A DNA stretch of 64,000 nucleotides from Larimichthys crocea (taxonomy: Eukaryota > Chordata > Actinopteri > Sciaenidae), in NCBI RefSeq assembly GCF_000972845.2, contig NC_040013.1, forward strand, positions 2,904,642 to 2,968,641, given 5' to 3'. Positions 51,251 through 64,000 of this stretch are shown here, piece after piece. The notes below the pieces were generated by a model, which was not told where the DNA came from, searched no databases, and saw nothing but the letters and a program-made list of their open reading frames with translations. Position 1 is the stretch's first letter. Each line of letters opens with the position of its first letter. Made by a program: the position numbers and the translations under genes.

Positions 51251-53573
51251 GTGTGTCTACAGTATTAGCACCAAATCATACCAGAAGTTATTTCATGACA
51301 CTTTCCATATAGAGCAGATCTAGACGTACCATGAGAAAACACTTTGCGACAGTGGCAAACAAAAACGTACTTACTTCACGTTCAAGTGGCTGAAACTTTG
51401 AACGGACCCAGACTCATGGTGGGTTATAAAGTCTCCCTCCTACAGGCCGCTATCTTCACCTTTAGACGACCCTGGGTTTTTATTATTAAATGTGCTTTCA
51501 CACCTACCTTGTATTAATTCGTTTGGGTTGTTCTGGTGCGGACACTCCGGACTCTGGTGCGGTTCGTTTGAAGGATTTTTTGATATCAGATATTTCAACA
51601 TGATTTTTTTTTTAAAGCTAAACTATCCAATCCGTTCAGGAAGGCGTCTTATAATCGATCTGTGTGAGCTATGTTATACAAATCATTTGGTAACCATGGT
51701 AACATCGTGTTATCTCTTATTAATAGTTTGAAAGCTGTTAAACTGTTCGTACTTTGTGTGTTTTGTCAGCTCATTAAAGTCTATTAAAAAGTGCATGACA
51801 ACGATTCCACGGTAATAAGCCGAGAGTCATTACTGCACTTTTCATCTGGTTTCTAGCTGTTAGTCATGATTCAGAACATACTAACAATACTAATAATGAT
51901 CATAATTAGTTCTCGCGGGCTCTTTGTGATACCAAAAGAACACAAAGCTTTAAAATGCTGCTGTCAATCTCTAGAACTGTCCAAGACGTTCTGGCTTTTG
52001 TGATAATCAAACTTTGAGTTAGCTCCAGCACTTAGATTGAGTCTTGGTTCAAATTCAAATAAAATAAATAAAAGTTTCACAGCCCTCTACATTACCATCA
52101 TTTTAGAAAGTGCAGTCTGTGATCGTTCAACATTTTGCAAAGAGACACACAGGCCGCTTTGTGAGCGGTTATGTAAGTGATGCTCCCTCAGCTGAAATGA
52201 CACACTCTACTTGACATGAAGGCCATGGGATACGTCTGCTGAGACCACTGTGGGGAGGGAAAAGTTAATAGACTATTGCAATATCCCCTCTTCTCCACCC
52301 TCCCGCCATCCGTCTCTCTCTCTTTTTTATTTGCTTATTTTCTCCGCTGGCATGGCCTCAAAGTTGTTTTGGTCATTTCCTATCTGTATTCACGTCCTTA
52401 AACTAATCTGGCAGATATGGAAATGATTGCCAACACTGAGCGGGGAAAAAAGGTTGCTGTGTTAATTAAGCTCTGATTGAAGGCTTTTGTGTGGTTTTAA
52501 TGGTTTTTCCTTCTCGGATCAGGACGTAGTTTTAATAGATCTAACTTTCTAGTGACAGGTGTAATTTTATGGATTAGAGGCAGATTTGGAAGCGGGAGGG
52601 GGGAGCTCCACTTATTTGCTCTTTAGCTTCCGTTCCACTTAAGAAAACAGGACACTTGACATGCCAACTGCAACTTCATAATTACAGTTTATGCAGGGAT
52701 TACTTGTCTATGAAACATGTGTAATTTGATTCTGCTGGTGCAGTGATTTGTTTAGACGTGCTGCCGTTAGTGGACCACCGCGAGGAATGATTAACTGCAA
52801 TGCTGCAGCGGGTAAAACAAAAGCTAACAGAGGCTGCATTTTAACGGCCGCGGTTGTAAAAATCAAAAGCAGCTAATAAAGATTTTCTTTAATAGACTTC
52901 TCATACAATGATTTGCTGCTCGGCTGTGATGCAGCGTTTCATGATAGTCTTACTCAGATCTCAGTGGCATGTTTTCTTTTTAAAAAATATTCACTTTTCA
53001 TACAGCACAACTTTATTTTTATTTTTGTTTTATTAGCAGTCAGTTTCAAACATGATCTGCCCCAGGAACTCAAAGTCGCCTCCGCACTCAAACTTCTTTT
53101 CAGACCTTCCATTTACTCATATAATAAGTTTTGACAGCCGCAGTCTTTAAAAATAGAAAGGTTTCCTGCTGCCTGCAGACACACAGGGATGCAAAATATG
53201 CTGTTGATAATCATTTTGTTTGCATCTGCCTCCTCCGCCCTCTTTTTTTATATTGATGTAAAAATAATGGATGGGATATCTGTAGCTGCTATAGTTTGTG
53301 ATCACGACCGAATAGAAGCGCATTAGAGGCTGCGAGCTGAAAATGATTTCTTTTATCAGATTTGTTGTAGCCTCACCGTACAGAGGAGTTTATATGTGTG
53401 AGTTGGTTTTATATAATTATAAAGACGCCTGAATGCTGAAAGCCATTTTAGTTACTCTCTGGCAGCTGGTGTCAGCAGTTTCTCTGGAAAAAAAACAGTA
53501 AGCGTGAACATGTTTTAAGGATAAACTTTTGTTTTCAAATCCCAAAACAAGACCTGCCAAAGTGTTTAAGTGA

Positions 53574-53777
53574 GCGGGAGCGCTGGCCAAGTTGGTCCAA
53601 GATGAATTCTTGGCCTTTAACAATAAAGTTCCCATGGAAGTGATATACTACGCCTGTGAGTGGCTGCGAGCGGAGCTGCGGCATCTTAAACATAAAAAAG
53701 AGCCTTTCAGCAAACTACAGCAACACTTGGCAGCTGGCTCCTCCTTCCCTCCGGACTCCTTCTCCCTCTTTATGCAG
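53574..53777 (+). other. Exon-like open reading frame of unknown identity inside intron 3
   Basis: A 68-codon frame opens after a TGA at 53571-53573 and stays open to CAG|GTATTT at 53777/53778, a good donor in phase 0. Past the donor the sequence turns pyrimidine-rich and intron-like. The peptide looks protein-like: it has VIYYACEWLRAELRHLKHKK (about 53640-53699), an amphipathic charged stretch, then KLQQHLAAG and PDSFSLFMQ. An ATG at 53634 has a good context (CCCATGG), so it could start a short first exon. The weakness is the 5' side: no acceptor with a clear pyrimidine tract lies in the open region. It could be a nested-gene exon, a pseudogene fragment or chance. I do not recognise the family and it does not match TMEM132. 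Confidence 0.3.
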
Positions 53778-55089
53778 GTATTTTTTCCTCCCTGTGCTGT
53801 GCCTGTCGCGCGACCTCACCTTCTCTCCCCCACACACATTTTACCGTAGTAAAAATCATGTTTTATTGATTTACTAAGTGAAAGAACCGGAGACAAGAGT
53901 GAGCATATTTAGTCTAATCCCTGCTGTTTGGGGCCCATGTACGATGGACTGCTCCTTAATCCCCAAAACTGTCAAAGTCACTTCAGAGAGAAGACCAAAG
54001 ACACCCTGTGATGGCTGTACAATACACAATGCTCCAGTTTTTCTTTCGTCTTGTCCTCCCCGCTCCCAGTCGTTTCAATGAAGCTCTTTCAGAAAGGGGG
54101 GATTAGACGTAGCTATCTCATCTGTTGAGCTGTCATTCAGCCACGCTTTCTTCTTTTCTGCTCCTTCCTCAAGGATACGAGGATGATGAGGCGTGTGAAT
54201 GCTGCAGGTCAAACAAACGTATCCTGTTTGCATATTTATTCTTGTTTTGTTTTTTTTAAACAACAGGATGAACACGATTATCCGTTTCTCCACACGAGTT
54301 CTGCGCTCAACGCTCAGACGTTGCACGTACCATCTTCCTTATTAGCAGATCAAACCAATCCTCTTAAAAAAAGGTGCTCGGAAACTTAAAAGTTACACTT
54401 CTGAGAAGTATGGATCTGTCTTAATTGCTGTAATCTATTTAAGCATTGGTATCATATCGTTTACCCTTCCCTTCTTTTATTTCTGTCATTACTCCTTCCT
54501 GTCACACCACCAGAGACGTTGCAGCCAAGGAATTAGCAAACAAAGATGAAGCAAAAAAAGGTGAATTACCAATTGTTAGAAACTGTCATGGATCTAAGAT
54601 GATTTGCACTTCATTTTCTTTCACCTCTATGAAAAGGTTTTGCAACTTTGGTTTGCATAGTTTGTTGACTTAACCAGAACCATGAGTATTCTTTAATCCA
54701 AAGCCTCAAACTAAACACATGCAGGACACAATGAACTAGTCAAATTTGAGACTTTGCAGTATTTTGCTTTCAGAAAAACTTTTGTGTCTGTAGATTTCAC
54801 CAGAAGTTAGCTTAAGATAATGGATAATAAGTATATTTAACTGGAAAAGCTCTGCTGTGATAAATGGAACAGAACATACATTAGTATCATTGGAAACACC
54901 CGTGTTGACCCGACTACTTCACATGAAAAAGGCTGCTGCGAAAAAATCTTATACATCTTTTTTCTCAGACCCTGAACCAGAAATCTCCACTCCAGTAGCA
55001 CTTACAGACACTAAACCTTGTGCACCGAGGTTTTTACGAAGAGACGGTTGTTCATGTAGCATTTATAGCCTGATTTGTACTGTGTATCC

Positions 55090-55320
55090 ATTTATCTATT
55101 ATCTGTAACCGTTTATCCTCATCAGGGTCACGATGGGTCTCAAGCTTATCCCAGCTGCCTTGCCACAGTCACCAATGTTAAGTGCCGTTAAGTCTTTGGA
55201 CTGTGGGAGGAAGCTGAAGGTCCAGAAGAGAAGCCATGCAAAGACAGGGAAAACATGCAAACATGCAAACATGCAAACTCCACCCAGAAAGGCCAAACCA
55301 GGAACCTCTTTGCACCTTCC
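55090..55320 (+). repeat. Teleost interspersed repeat, internally deleted
   Basis: The sequence CCGTTTATCCTCATCAGGGT, then AAGCTTATCCCAGCTGCC, then TTGGACTGTGGGAGGAAGC and ACATGCAAACTCCACCCAGA follows a very common fish repeat (root-of-town 'GGTCACGGGGGGCTGGAGCC' type) with its middle missing. The word ACATGCAA is tandemly tripled at 55253-55275. Open frames here are spurious. Confidence 0.6.
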
Positions 55321-58300
55321 AGAAAACTTTGTGTCGTTAGGCTGGTGCAGTATGTGCATGGTTTGCACATCTAAAGCAAACTTCCTGTGGATTAAAGGGA
55401 AAGAGTTGTCCAGGCTATAGCGAGAGAGCTGATGACACCATCAAACGTATACTGTATGTGATCGGTAACTGCTCTCATGATTGCAGCCAGGTTGGACGCA
55501 GACTGAACCGGAGCTGCCGTGATACAAATGGGACATTGGACTTTGAGTTGTGGACTGGATTGCTGTGCCATAATGTGAGCTCAGCCCTGCTGTAAGCATG
55601 AAAGCGCAGTGTGGCCGATGTGTCAGGTGTACTCTATGTGCAGCTTCACTCAGTCACTTGAAGCCGCTCACCGTGTCCAGCTGAGCTGCTGCTTTCTTCC
55701 CCGCTCACAGCTGATGCTCCAACCACACCCGAATAATCTTTACAAAATAAAACAGATGTTACCATTTAGTGCTCGCCGACTCGTCGTGCTCGCTCTGCGT
55801 TACAGCTAAAACCTGTACTGTATACACACCTTTGTCAGTACTCATCAAACAATGGAATATCATGGCATTCTCAGAGGACTGACATATTTTGAAGTTTCTC
55901 AGCCCTGCAGACATTGAATTTTCCTCTGGTAATGCAAACCTACACACTTTCCTTGACTGGTGCCATCCAGTCTAATAGAAGCAATACTGAGGTGACAGTT
56001 TTTCATCAAGGGGTGCTACAGTGTGAAGACGGGTTGGTCTTTTGACTGAGAAATAACAGAGTTGAATCCATCCTGAAGGGAAAAAAAACAAAAACGCCAG
56101 CAAACAGCTGATGTCAGTTCTTTTTGAAATTACTGAAAGGAATCTATTGAGCATGCAATAATGAGTTAATAGCTGTCCAGGATATTGTCATTAGGTGTTT
56201 TAATGGAAGATCTTCTCCGGTTGTGCCGCATGCTGGGTCACAATCAGAACCGTAAAGCTGCAGTCATTTACAGCCAAATCAGACTGAATAATTTATGTAT
56301 TTCTGCACGTTATTACTTTGAAGACTTGAAGATTGATGCCTTTCAAAAGTATGCATTAATGAGGTGGAGGTCCATTGTGTCAGGTTTAGGGGGGGGGTGC
56401 CTATTTATAGAAGAAGGCAGAAATGGAATATACATTCATAACTATGTTTTGATTGGTGCATAATCACCTGAAAATTATGTTTTTGGTAAATTAGAATGAG
56501 CTGTTTTTTGTTGTTTTTTCACAGCCACCATAGTTTCTCCTTTAGGAAAGAAAGGGTGAGGCGAGGGGGTTATAATCAGTCAAAAAACGACACGACTGGA
56601 CACTGATACTTTAAAGAGCTACAACTGAGCAGCTCTTGTTTTAGCTTTACGTCACGTCAGACGTTTTTCTAGGCTTATTTTAAACAGTAAAAAGTCATCT
56701 GGGGAGTTTTCAAAAAGACTCTCGAGACTCTACAAGCCACAATCATCATTTATTATTCATCATTTAGTTATTAGGTGAAGGAGTTATTAACCATGTCTGC
56801 TCCAAAACACATGACGCTACAGTGACGGAGGAAGATAACAGACTGCAGCAGATGAAAATAAATTGGAAATGTTATTAAAGGTAGCAATTAAACAAATAAA
56901 TATGGATTCGGTGTTAAACCCACAACAATATTCTGATCAATGAGTGCCAACAAAAGGTGACTCAGCAGAAGAAAACAATAATCTTAGCAACTACGAAGCA
57001 GTGATGATGAATGTTGATATTTATAAATGTCACACATAGTTTTTGATACATTTAATAAACATAAAGATAATTTGTTTTATAACCAGAACCACCTCATCAC
57101 TCTTTATCTCTAAACCAATCAGGGTCTTTGTAAAAACACATTAGGGATGCATCTTTGCTGTAACACAATATTTTCTTTCATTTTGAGATAAATGTCATCA
57201 CATTTTGGGCGTGGCCAAACCGGTCTGCAACCTATATATAGTTCAACTTAGCTGCATATACTTGGAGTGTTTACTCAGAGGTTGGCATCAGTATTAGGTT
57301 ACATAACCAGCTGACAGAATGTGCCAGCAACAGTCATCGTTTCAACCAACAAAATCTTACAGTAACTAAAGGGGTAAATAATTAATGAGAGTATGATTTT
57401 TATATACACCTGACTTCCTATTTCTTGCATGGTGAGAGATGACAGTCTTAGCTGCATTCACAAGCACATAAAGATGCAGCCTTTCATATTTTGACAGGGA
57501 TTTCCAGCTATGCCGCTTCGGTATACATCAAAGAAATCAAAATGAATCCTGATAGAAAGGGAGAAAATTGCCGTGTGGGGGAGCGTGTGATATTGGCTGA
57601 AGTGCACTTTGGTAGATTGAAAAGTTCACTTTGTCACCATTAAAGGTGAGCCCATTCAAAACAAAAGCTGCCCTGCCTCCTCAGCATGTCATAAGCCATA
57701 AGTGGAGGTCTCAGTAAAAGTGCAATGCCCGGGCCTTGGCAGTTCATTAAGACTGTCTGGGCGCAGATGGATCTCTCTTTTGAGCCTCCACTTCATTAAT
57801 CCCTCATGCCACACCCAGCAGAGGGACAGCAGGCAGTCCACTTATAACAGCCACTCCACAAGAGAGCCAGTCTAAGTGAGAAGGGGAGGGAAGGGAGGCG
57901 AGTACAGTACATGCAGTATGTATTTAAATATCTTTTTTAATTATTCAAACTTCAAACGGCCTCATCGTGGCCTGTTTTACATTATCTGAATCAAATCGGA
58001 CATCAGATTAATGTAATTAAATTCAACGTACATTAATTTCACTATGAAGATACACGAGTTTTCCTCTAAAGCGGGCTTGTAAATCTCATCAATGTGAACG
58101 GTAAGGATCCCAGAGGGAAAGAAATCATACAGCTATGTAATAACGGGTGAGATTTGGCAGCGACCTTGCAATTTATCTCAATTTAAAAGTCTGGAGAACC
58201 TTTAAGAACATAATTATTTATAGTTTGTGACATTTACTGCTAAAACCGCCATGAAACAAAGGACCCAGGATAGCTTTTTCAGTCCTGGGGAGAAAAAAAA

Positions 58301-61300
58301 AAGATAATTCTTCCTGTGATATCTTAAGGTCCCGGAGACATTTGCGTCGCTGCACTTTGCTCCAGAGACATGAAAAAGTCGAGAGCAACGTTAAAGAAAT
58401 TCTTCTCATAGCGAGTGAGCAAGATGATCGGCACAGTGGACAAACAGGTCGGTGCTATTTCTGTGATTTCAAATTGATTTGAAATCAGCTGCTAGTCCAG
58501 CTTGATTTTTGTACAACAGCCACAGGCTATAGGCTTTAATGCTATAATATGCTGCATTAAATCAAAGCTGGAATGGAAATAGCCCCAATTACATTAGGGG
58601 CAAACAGGAACGTTAACTTGACAGTCTTAATGCTAACACCCTTAATAATGAATCAGCCCTAACTCCCACTGGCCTCCATTTACCGTAAACACTCTGACTG
58701 GAGCCTTATTGGCAGTATTTACCAATACGCTGCTGTCTGCACGGCTCTGTTCTCCTGTCCAACTCTTAATAAGACACATGACATGTGATCAGTGCTCGCG
58801 TGTCACCGCTTCTTTCTTCTTTCTTTTTTATCAAGATGGAGTGAACCATGGAGGTGTCATTAGGTGTCATATTGTAAGGCTGATGAGAATTCAAAATTGT
58901 ATTTAATAGAATAGATGAGGCTTGGTTTCCTTTATCAGGACCGGAGCAGAGATGTGGAATATTCTGTGTCTCCCCAGGACATCGAGCTGATTACAGCAGT
59001 CAGCCTAGATTACATCTGAAGCTGCTCCTCTGTTCCATCGCCAAGGAAACAATATGGGGGAAATAATGTCCCAGTCTGCCTCAATGCACTTTTTCCCAGT
59101 TCAGTCCAGACAGTAATAGCAATCAGTGGGGAGGATTTGATCTGTGCCTTGTACGTCTACACCGCCGCGAAGTTGCAAAGGTCCGCTAAGTTTAAAAACA
59201 CGCGTGCATCACTTGGTGACCTAAATAGCTTGTCAGTGATATAATAGCTCAGATTCACAGCGTGCCGGATGTGTGTTTGCAGTGCATGTTGTATGTGCAG
59301 AGAGGAGACAGATTGAGGTTTGCGTGTGTGTCACGGAGAGTTCATGTGTTTCAGATTTATAAAGGTTTATGAGTGAATATCCTGCTCTTAGAGGTTAATC
59401 CCCTGGAGGATTAGATGGTGGCCACCAGTGTTGGGAGTGTTGCATTACCAGAAGATTTTTTTTTTTTACTTACTTACAAGACTGCTTTTTAGTACACAAT
59501 ATGAGAAGTAAAAGTACTTATTTGTAGGTCAAAAGATTTACATATTGAGAGGTGAGAGACACAGGTGATATTTGATCAACTACAGGAGAACCAAAATAAA
59601 ATAAAATAAAGACTTTGTTTGTTAAATTTAAGCTTCAAGAATACAACTTCATAAACACGTGGATGACACTATATTTAATGAACAATAATTTGACACAATT
59701 TAAATGCACTTACACCAGTTTAATCCCAAATAGTCTGGATTACTTCATCATTCGATAGATACATATATACACTGACTAAAAAGTCAACTTTGGTTTTGTT
59801 GCTTTTCTTTTTGGTCTTAAACTTGCAGCGTGATTGGTTGCATCCTCGTTTGCCGCCATGGTGTGCCATTTCTAATTAATTTTGTTTAATTTTCTGACTA
59901 ATCCATATTAGAAATAGTTCCAAACAGCTCCAACTACAACAGTAAAGTGCTACTCATGCATGAGTCATAATAATATAATGATATCATATATATCAAAAGT
60001 CACAGGAGACATTTTTCTGCAGTATTTTTACTTTGAATACTTCAGTAATATTTTCCATGGGAGTTCACCATGAATCCGAATATGTAATCTGTAATTCGGG
60101 GACTGTAATCTTAAAGCATTGTTCTTTTGTTGACACATGAAATAGTGACTTTGTTCAACTGTACAACTGTATGTGTGTCTGTGAATGATTAGATAAACGT
60201 ATTAAGCACACAGTAAACAGTGGATGGGACTCCTCTCTGTGCTGGTGTCCTCCATCCTTCTCTTTGAAGGATCAGGAGCAGCTTTGTTTTGAATTACTTC
60301 AGTGTGAAACAAAGGCCACGAATACTGTAAGCACCGCACTGATTTATTTCCCTTGCTCTCCTCCCATAAATAAATGTATGATTGTACCCCTCTCTGCAGA
60401 AATGTCCTTACGTCTTCTGAGCAGACAGACACAGTTTAGACCTGTGGTTAGATCAGAATTGTTGCCGCGCGCTGCAGGTAGCACTCAGTCAGGGGAGGCA
60501 AAGTGGGCTGAGATGTAAACATGCAATTGTCAACAGGCTTTCTGACAAACATGCCGGTTGTTTCTCTTCTAATTACATCTTGGTAGTGTCTATTGAACAA
60601 GCACTCAGTTTTGATTGCACCGCAATGAGGTTTCCCTTCATTCAGCACTCTCTACTGATGAACAACAATCGTGCAGAACAAGCTCCACTTGTCTTTAATA
60701 TGGCCATTCAAATTTTTCTTCTCCTTCCCCCCATAGATTTATCTAAGTGAATAGGCAAAAGAAACCTTGGCCTGTAGTTGGCTCCAATTAACCTCAGTTT
60801 AGCTTGGCCTTCAAGATGATTGGCTTTTATACCAAAGCCTATCGCAGTTAAAGAAATGCCTGCTCTGGCAGCGATGCTGTCTCATTTCTCTAACCTGCAC
60901 AGGAGAAATATTTAAATGAGCCTATTAAAACAGGCCCTGGGCTGCTGAGATAGGTATACATGCAGTATTTGGAGAAAAGAAAATGCAAGAAAAGGGAGTT
61001 TCCACGTGCACGCGGGGAAGGGTTGTCGTGGAACTCGGCGCATGTAACACAACTGAGCAGCTTTGCTTTCAGTCAAGCAGATATTCAATCAAGCAAAAGA
61101 CAAACAGAAAAGGTACGGGTCTCTTCCTCTCATCTGCACTACAGCACTTGTGCGTGCCAATACTGACAAGCAATCTTTTCCTGTCTTCTGTTATCATTCC
61201 CAGCCGGTGAAACTGGTTGAAAGTGGAACTCTGTCCAGCTGATAACGTGCTGGAGGGGAAAACTATAGGATGCCACTGATAGACACCCCTCACCTGCAGC

Positions 61301-63654
61301 CCGGTGTCTGTTTAGCAGGACTTACCAGCCCTGACATGTAATCAGGCGCTGTGTACACCTCAGTGGACCACAGGAGGTTTCAGACGGCCGGACCGTGATC
61401 GTCTCAACACAGCAGCAGTACAGCAGCGGACGTGCCGCACTTTGTGCATGTCACATCCTCCACCTTGAATCTTCACATGTAAACGCAGACACACACAGGC
61501 AGGTCCATGTGATAGTGAAAGCGTCAGAGGCTGTGGAGGTCACGCTGAAAAGATTTCCACCGAATCTTCTCAGTTAATCGATGATTACTTCCACTGCTAT
61601 CTGTGCACCACATTCCTGCCGTTACAAGCTGCATATCTGCATGTATTTCACAGCTGACGTGTCTGTCTGGAACAGTAAAAGCCACAAAAGCCTGTCGTTA
61701 GCGTGCGATCTAACTCAAGTCTTCACAGCTTCTGGATCAACCCTCCATCGCTCACAGGCTGTAAGTCAGCGAGCGGGCATTGAATCACGGTGCTGAATAT
61801 GTAAATGGGCGCCATTAAAGCTCTCTTTCTTTAATTAGTCTTTAGATTTCATGACTGAGTGCTTCCAATTATGGATCAATGTCTCATTTCTGCACACAGA
61901 ACTCTGGGTGTGTGGAGGCAGTTTTTTTTTTCCCCCGTCACAAAATGCTTTATAATTTCTCCTCTGCCAAGGCGGCCATTCACATCACACTCTAACTGCT
62001 GATCAATCAGAAATTGTGCTGCTGTAAGCCCACGGATATGTGTTATGTGCACTGGTAGGACTTTTTTTTTTTTTTAATAGATATAAACATGATCAGATTT
62101 CAGATTTGGCCTGTCTTGATGTGTGTGTGTGTGTGTATAGTGGATGCAGTATGTCGGGGAATGTGTGTGTGTAATTGCTCTGGTAGTAATTTAGCACTGA
62201 GCTCATTAAGCGGTGCATGAGAAGTGGCAAAATTCTGCTTAATACTTAAATGCACTCCTGCCTGGGAGTTGGGTGCATACTGGAAGGAGGTGCTGATAGA
62301 GCGCTCTGAGACTGTAAAATGCTACTCATGTGCTTTTAAAATGGCCATTAGGGTCTATTGGTTCAGTACCTAGAGCCAATGATAGCAGCTCGGGGCTTTT
62401 ATGAATCTAAAATGTTAACTAATCTCACTGCTAACTGTCTCGTGCCCGTCCACATGCAGTACATCTAAAAAGGTACACTGGGATTTCAAAGGCAATGCAC
62501 GGATGAGGAATGCTTCCAGTGCTTCTGATGCTTCTGAGAGCAGACTAACTTTAAAATCTGCAAGTATGCAAGGTTAAATACATTTTCTCCCACTCCTGCA
62601 GACCTTCATATGAATATAATTTAAATTTAAGATTAACCCAATAAGTAATCAAAGATTCGGTGTTATAATTGCTGCGTTCCAGCAGCAAATGAGCAGCAAA
62701 AATCCTCGCTGCATCATTCAAAGCGGATGCAAATTGACCCGTTTGGTGATTAGTGGGCAGCCTGTTCGCTGGGCCGGTAATGCACTGAACTTTTTCCTGT
62801 TTGATAGCTAACACTGAATCAATTATTTGCATAATCTGAGTTAAATGTAAGAGAATTCATTTGAAGCTCTCAGTTTTTAACACCAGGTGCTCCTGACAAG
62901 CGGTGGATGCTAAAGGGATTTATTTTATTTTTTTAATGAAAGTGCAGCCGCTGTGTGGGTGTCGCGTACATCGTACAGGGTGAGTCCCTCAGTTAAAATG
63001 GATCTCTTAAGGACTCCTAGGAATGTAGGAGTCATGCAGGAGCTGACTCCTCCATCACTGCCTCTCACCCCACTGATCCATGGGACATTGCATTAAGACT
63101 GAGGTACAAATCAATCATGCCCACACAGCCTCCGCATCGCTTCCCCACCAACACTGTAATTATCACAAACAAAAGAAGTTCTGTCTACACGCGTGTTAAT
63201 GTGCAACAGCGGGAGTGTGACTTGTTTACACACACATATGTTATATCACACGTGACTGTGTGTGTTTACCTGCCAGCATTGTTTAATCAGATCGTTAAAG
63301 GTCTCCGCCGTAGTTACTTGAGGTTAAACATCCTCATTTTAGATCCCTGCGCTACTTTTTATTTATTTATTTTTTTTAGGAGATGCTGGCACAGATCTGG
63401 CTCAGCATATTCGACATCTGGCTCCGCTGTCCTTATTTACCACTGACCTGTTTGCAAAACACATGCTGTAACACTGAGCCGATCCTGATCCGACTCCGTC
63501 ACCCCACTCTGTCTTTTTGGATCTCACTTTTTTTTGGGGGGGGAGCTTAACCTTGCACAGGCGGAGGGGGAGGAGTGTAGGCGTTGACACGGCCTAGGTT
63601 GCAATAGAGAAACATCGATCTGATGTTCTTGGCCCTTTCTGGTCAATGACTCCT

Positions 63655-63684
63655 GTGTATGTGTGTGTGTGTGTGTGTGTGTGT
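63655..63684 (+). repeat. (GT)n microsatellite
   Basis: GT repeat ending just before an acceptor-like TTCTCCAG at 63684-63691. Confidence 0.85.
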
Positions 63685-63944
63685 TCTCCAGGTTCTGTTG
63701 CTATGCCAACAGTGCCAAAGCTGAAAAAAAAGGACCCAGGTTTTGCAGGTCTTTAAGGACTTTAGCGAGGAGGACAGGCGCTGCCAGTGTCAGGTGCAAG
63801 GGCAGGCCCAGACGGTCACATGATGTCAGCCCACAGATCAACCAGGGGGTGGGAGCCTGTAGAGCGGGGGAGTGGTGGAGGGATCGGTGTATCTGCACAG
63901 ACATTTGCATCAGCACCCCAGGGCTCAGTCACTGCTGCCCCCTA

Positions 63945-63977
63945 GTGTGTGTGTGTGTGTGTGTGTTTGTGTGTGTG
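63945..63977 (+). repeat. (GT)n microsatellite at window end
   Basis: GT repeat with one T interruption. Confidence 0.85.
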
Positions 63978-64000
63978 GATGAGTTATCAGCAGCTTTTGT

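Larger units (their letters stand above)
50653..64000 (+). other. 5' part of intron 3 of the tmem132-family gene (more than 13.3 kb)
   Basis: The donor is GTCAGC at 50653. No further TMEM132 exon is seen to the window end. The stretch holds dispersed-repeat relics near 50.8-51.25 kb and 55.09-55.32 kb, an exon-like open frame at 53574-53777 described separately, AT-rich blocks resembling conserved non-coding DNA (52.42-52.88, 57.94-58.13, 58.54-58.72 and 62.19-62.34 kb), and GT microsatellites at the far end. The 59.4-60.2 kb and 60.9-61.8 kb intervals hold nothing I recognise. Confidence 0.75.

Noticed and set aside
55133..55420. 95-codon plus-strand frame
   Set aside because: It is translated interspersed repeat.
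63692..64000. Possible exon 4 after an acceptor-like TTCTCCAG; the frame stays open in the right phase to the window end
   Set aside because: The peptide is Arg/Cys-rich, ends in translated GT repeat and lacks the expected TMEM132 exon 4 motifs.

Overview
This window looks like euchromatic DNA from a ray-finned (probably percomorph-type) teleost. The evidence is GT-AG introns, one very long intron, abundant (CA)n/(GT)n microsatellites and several dispersed repeats that I recognise as typical of teleosts. I see no bacterial, organellar or viral features.

The only gene I can support is one neuronal membrane-protein gene on the + strand, of the TMEM132 family, most likely tmem132b. The window covers the 3' part of intron 1 (1-2090), a large exon 2 (2091-2979, about 890 nt, encoding the N-terminal ectodomain), intron 2 (2980-50505, 47,526 bp), exon 3 (50506-50652, 147 nt) and the first 13.3 kb of intron 3 (50653-64000). 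Exon 2 ends in phase 2 (AG|gt) and exon 3 begins and ends in phase 2, so they join to a continuous reading frame (...F-T-L-R-V-K-L-K-E-G...). Exon 1 (signal peptide) and all downstream exons, including the transmembrane and cytoplasmic parts, are outside the window.

The introns hold mobile-element relics and simple repeats. There is a 185-bp hAT-type MITE with a perfect 8-bp target duplication (48589-48789). An L2/CR1-like LINE 3' end shows the inverted-5'/sense-3' layout expected from twin priming (19772-20262). There is a tRNA-derived SINE (46833-47114), copies of a widespread teleost repeat in opposite orientations (23905-24235 and 40155-40612), other dispersed-repeat fragments, and a ~780-bp (CTTTC)n polypyrimidine tract with a 258-bp higher-order duplication (31810-32588). 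Several AT-rich, homeodomain-site-like stretches between repeats look like candidate conserved non-coding elements. One CCAAT/TATA cluster near 29.55-29.73 kb looks promoter-like.

I did not find a previously undescribed system. The observations most worth checking are the tandem TAGTAG acceptor of exon 2, the twin-primed LINE, the intact hAT MITE, and an exon-like open frame at 53574-53777 inside intron 3.
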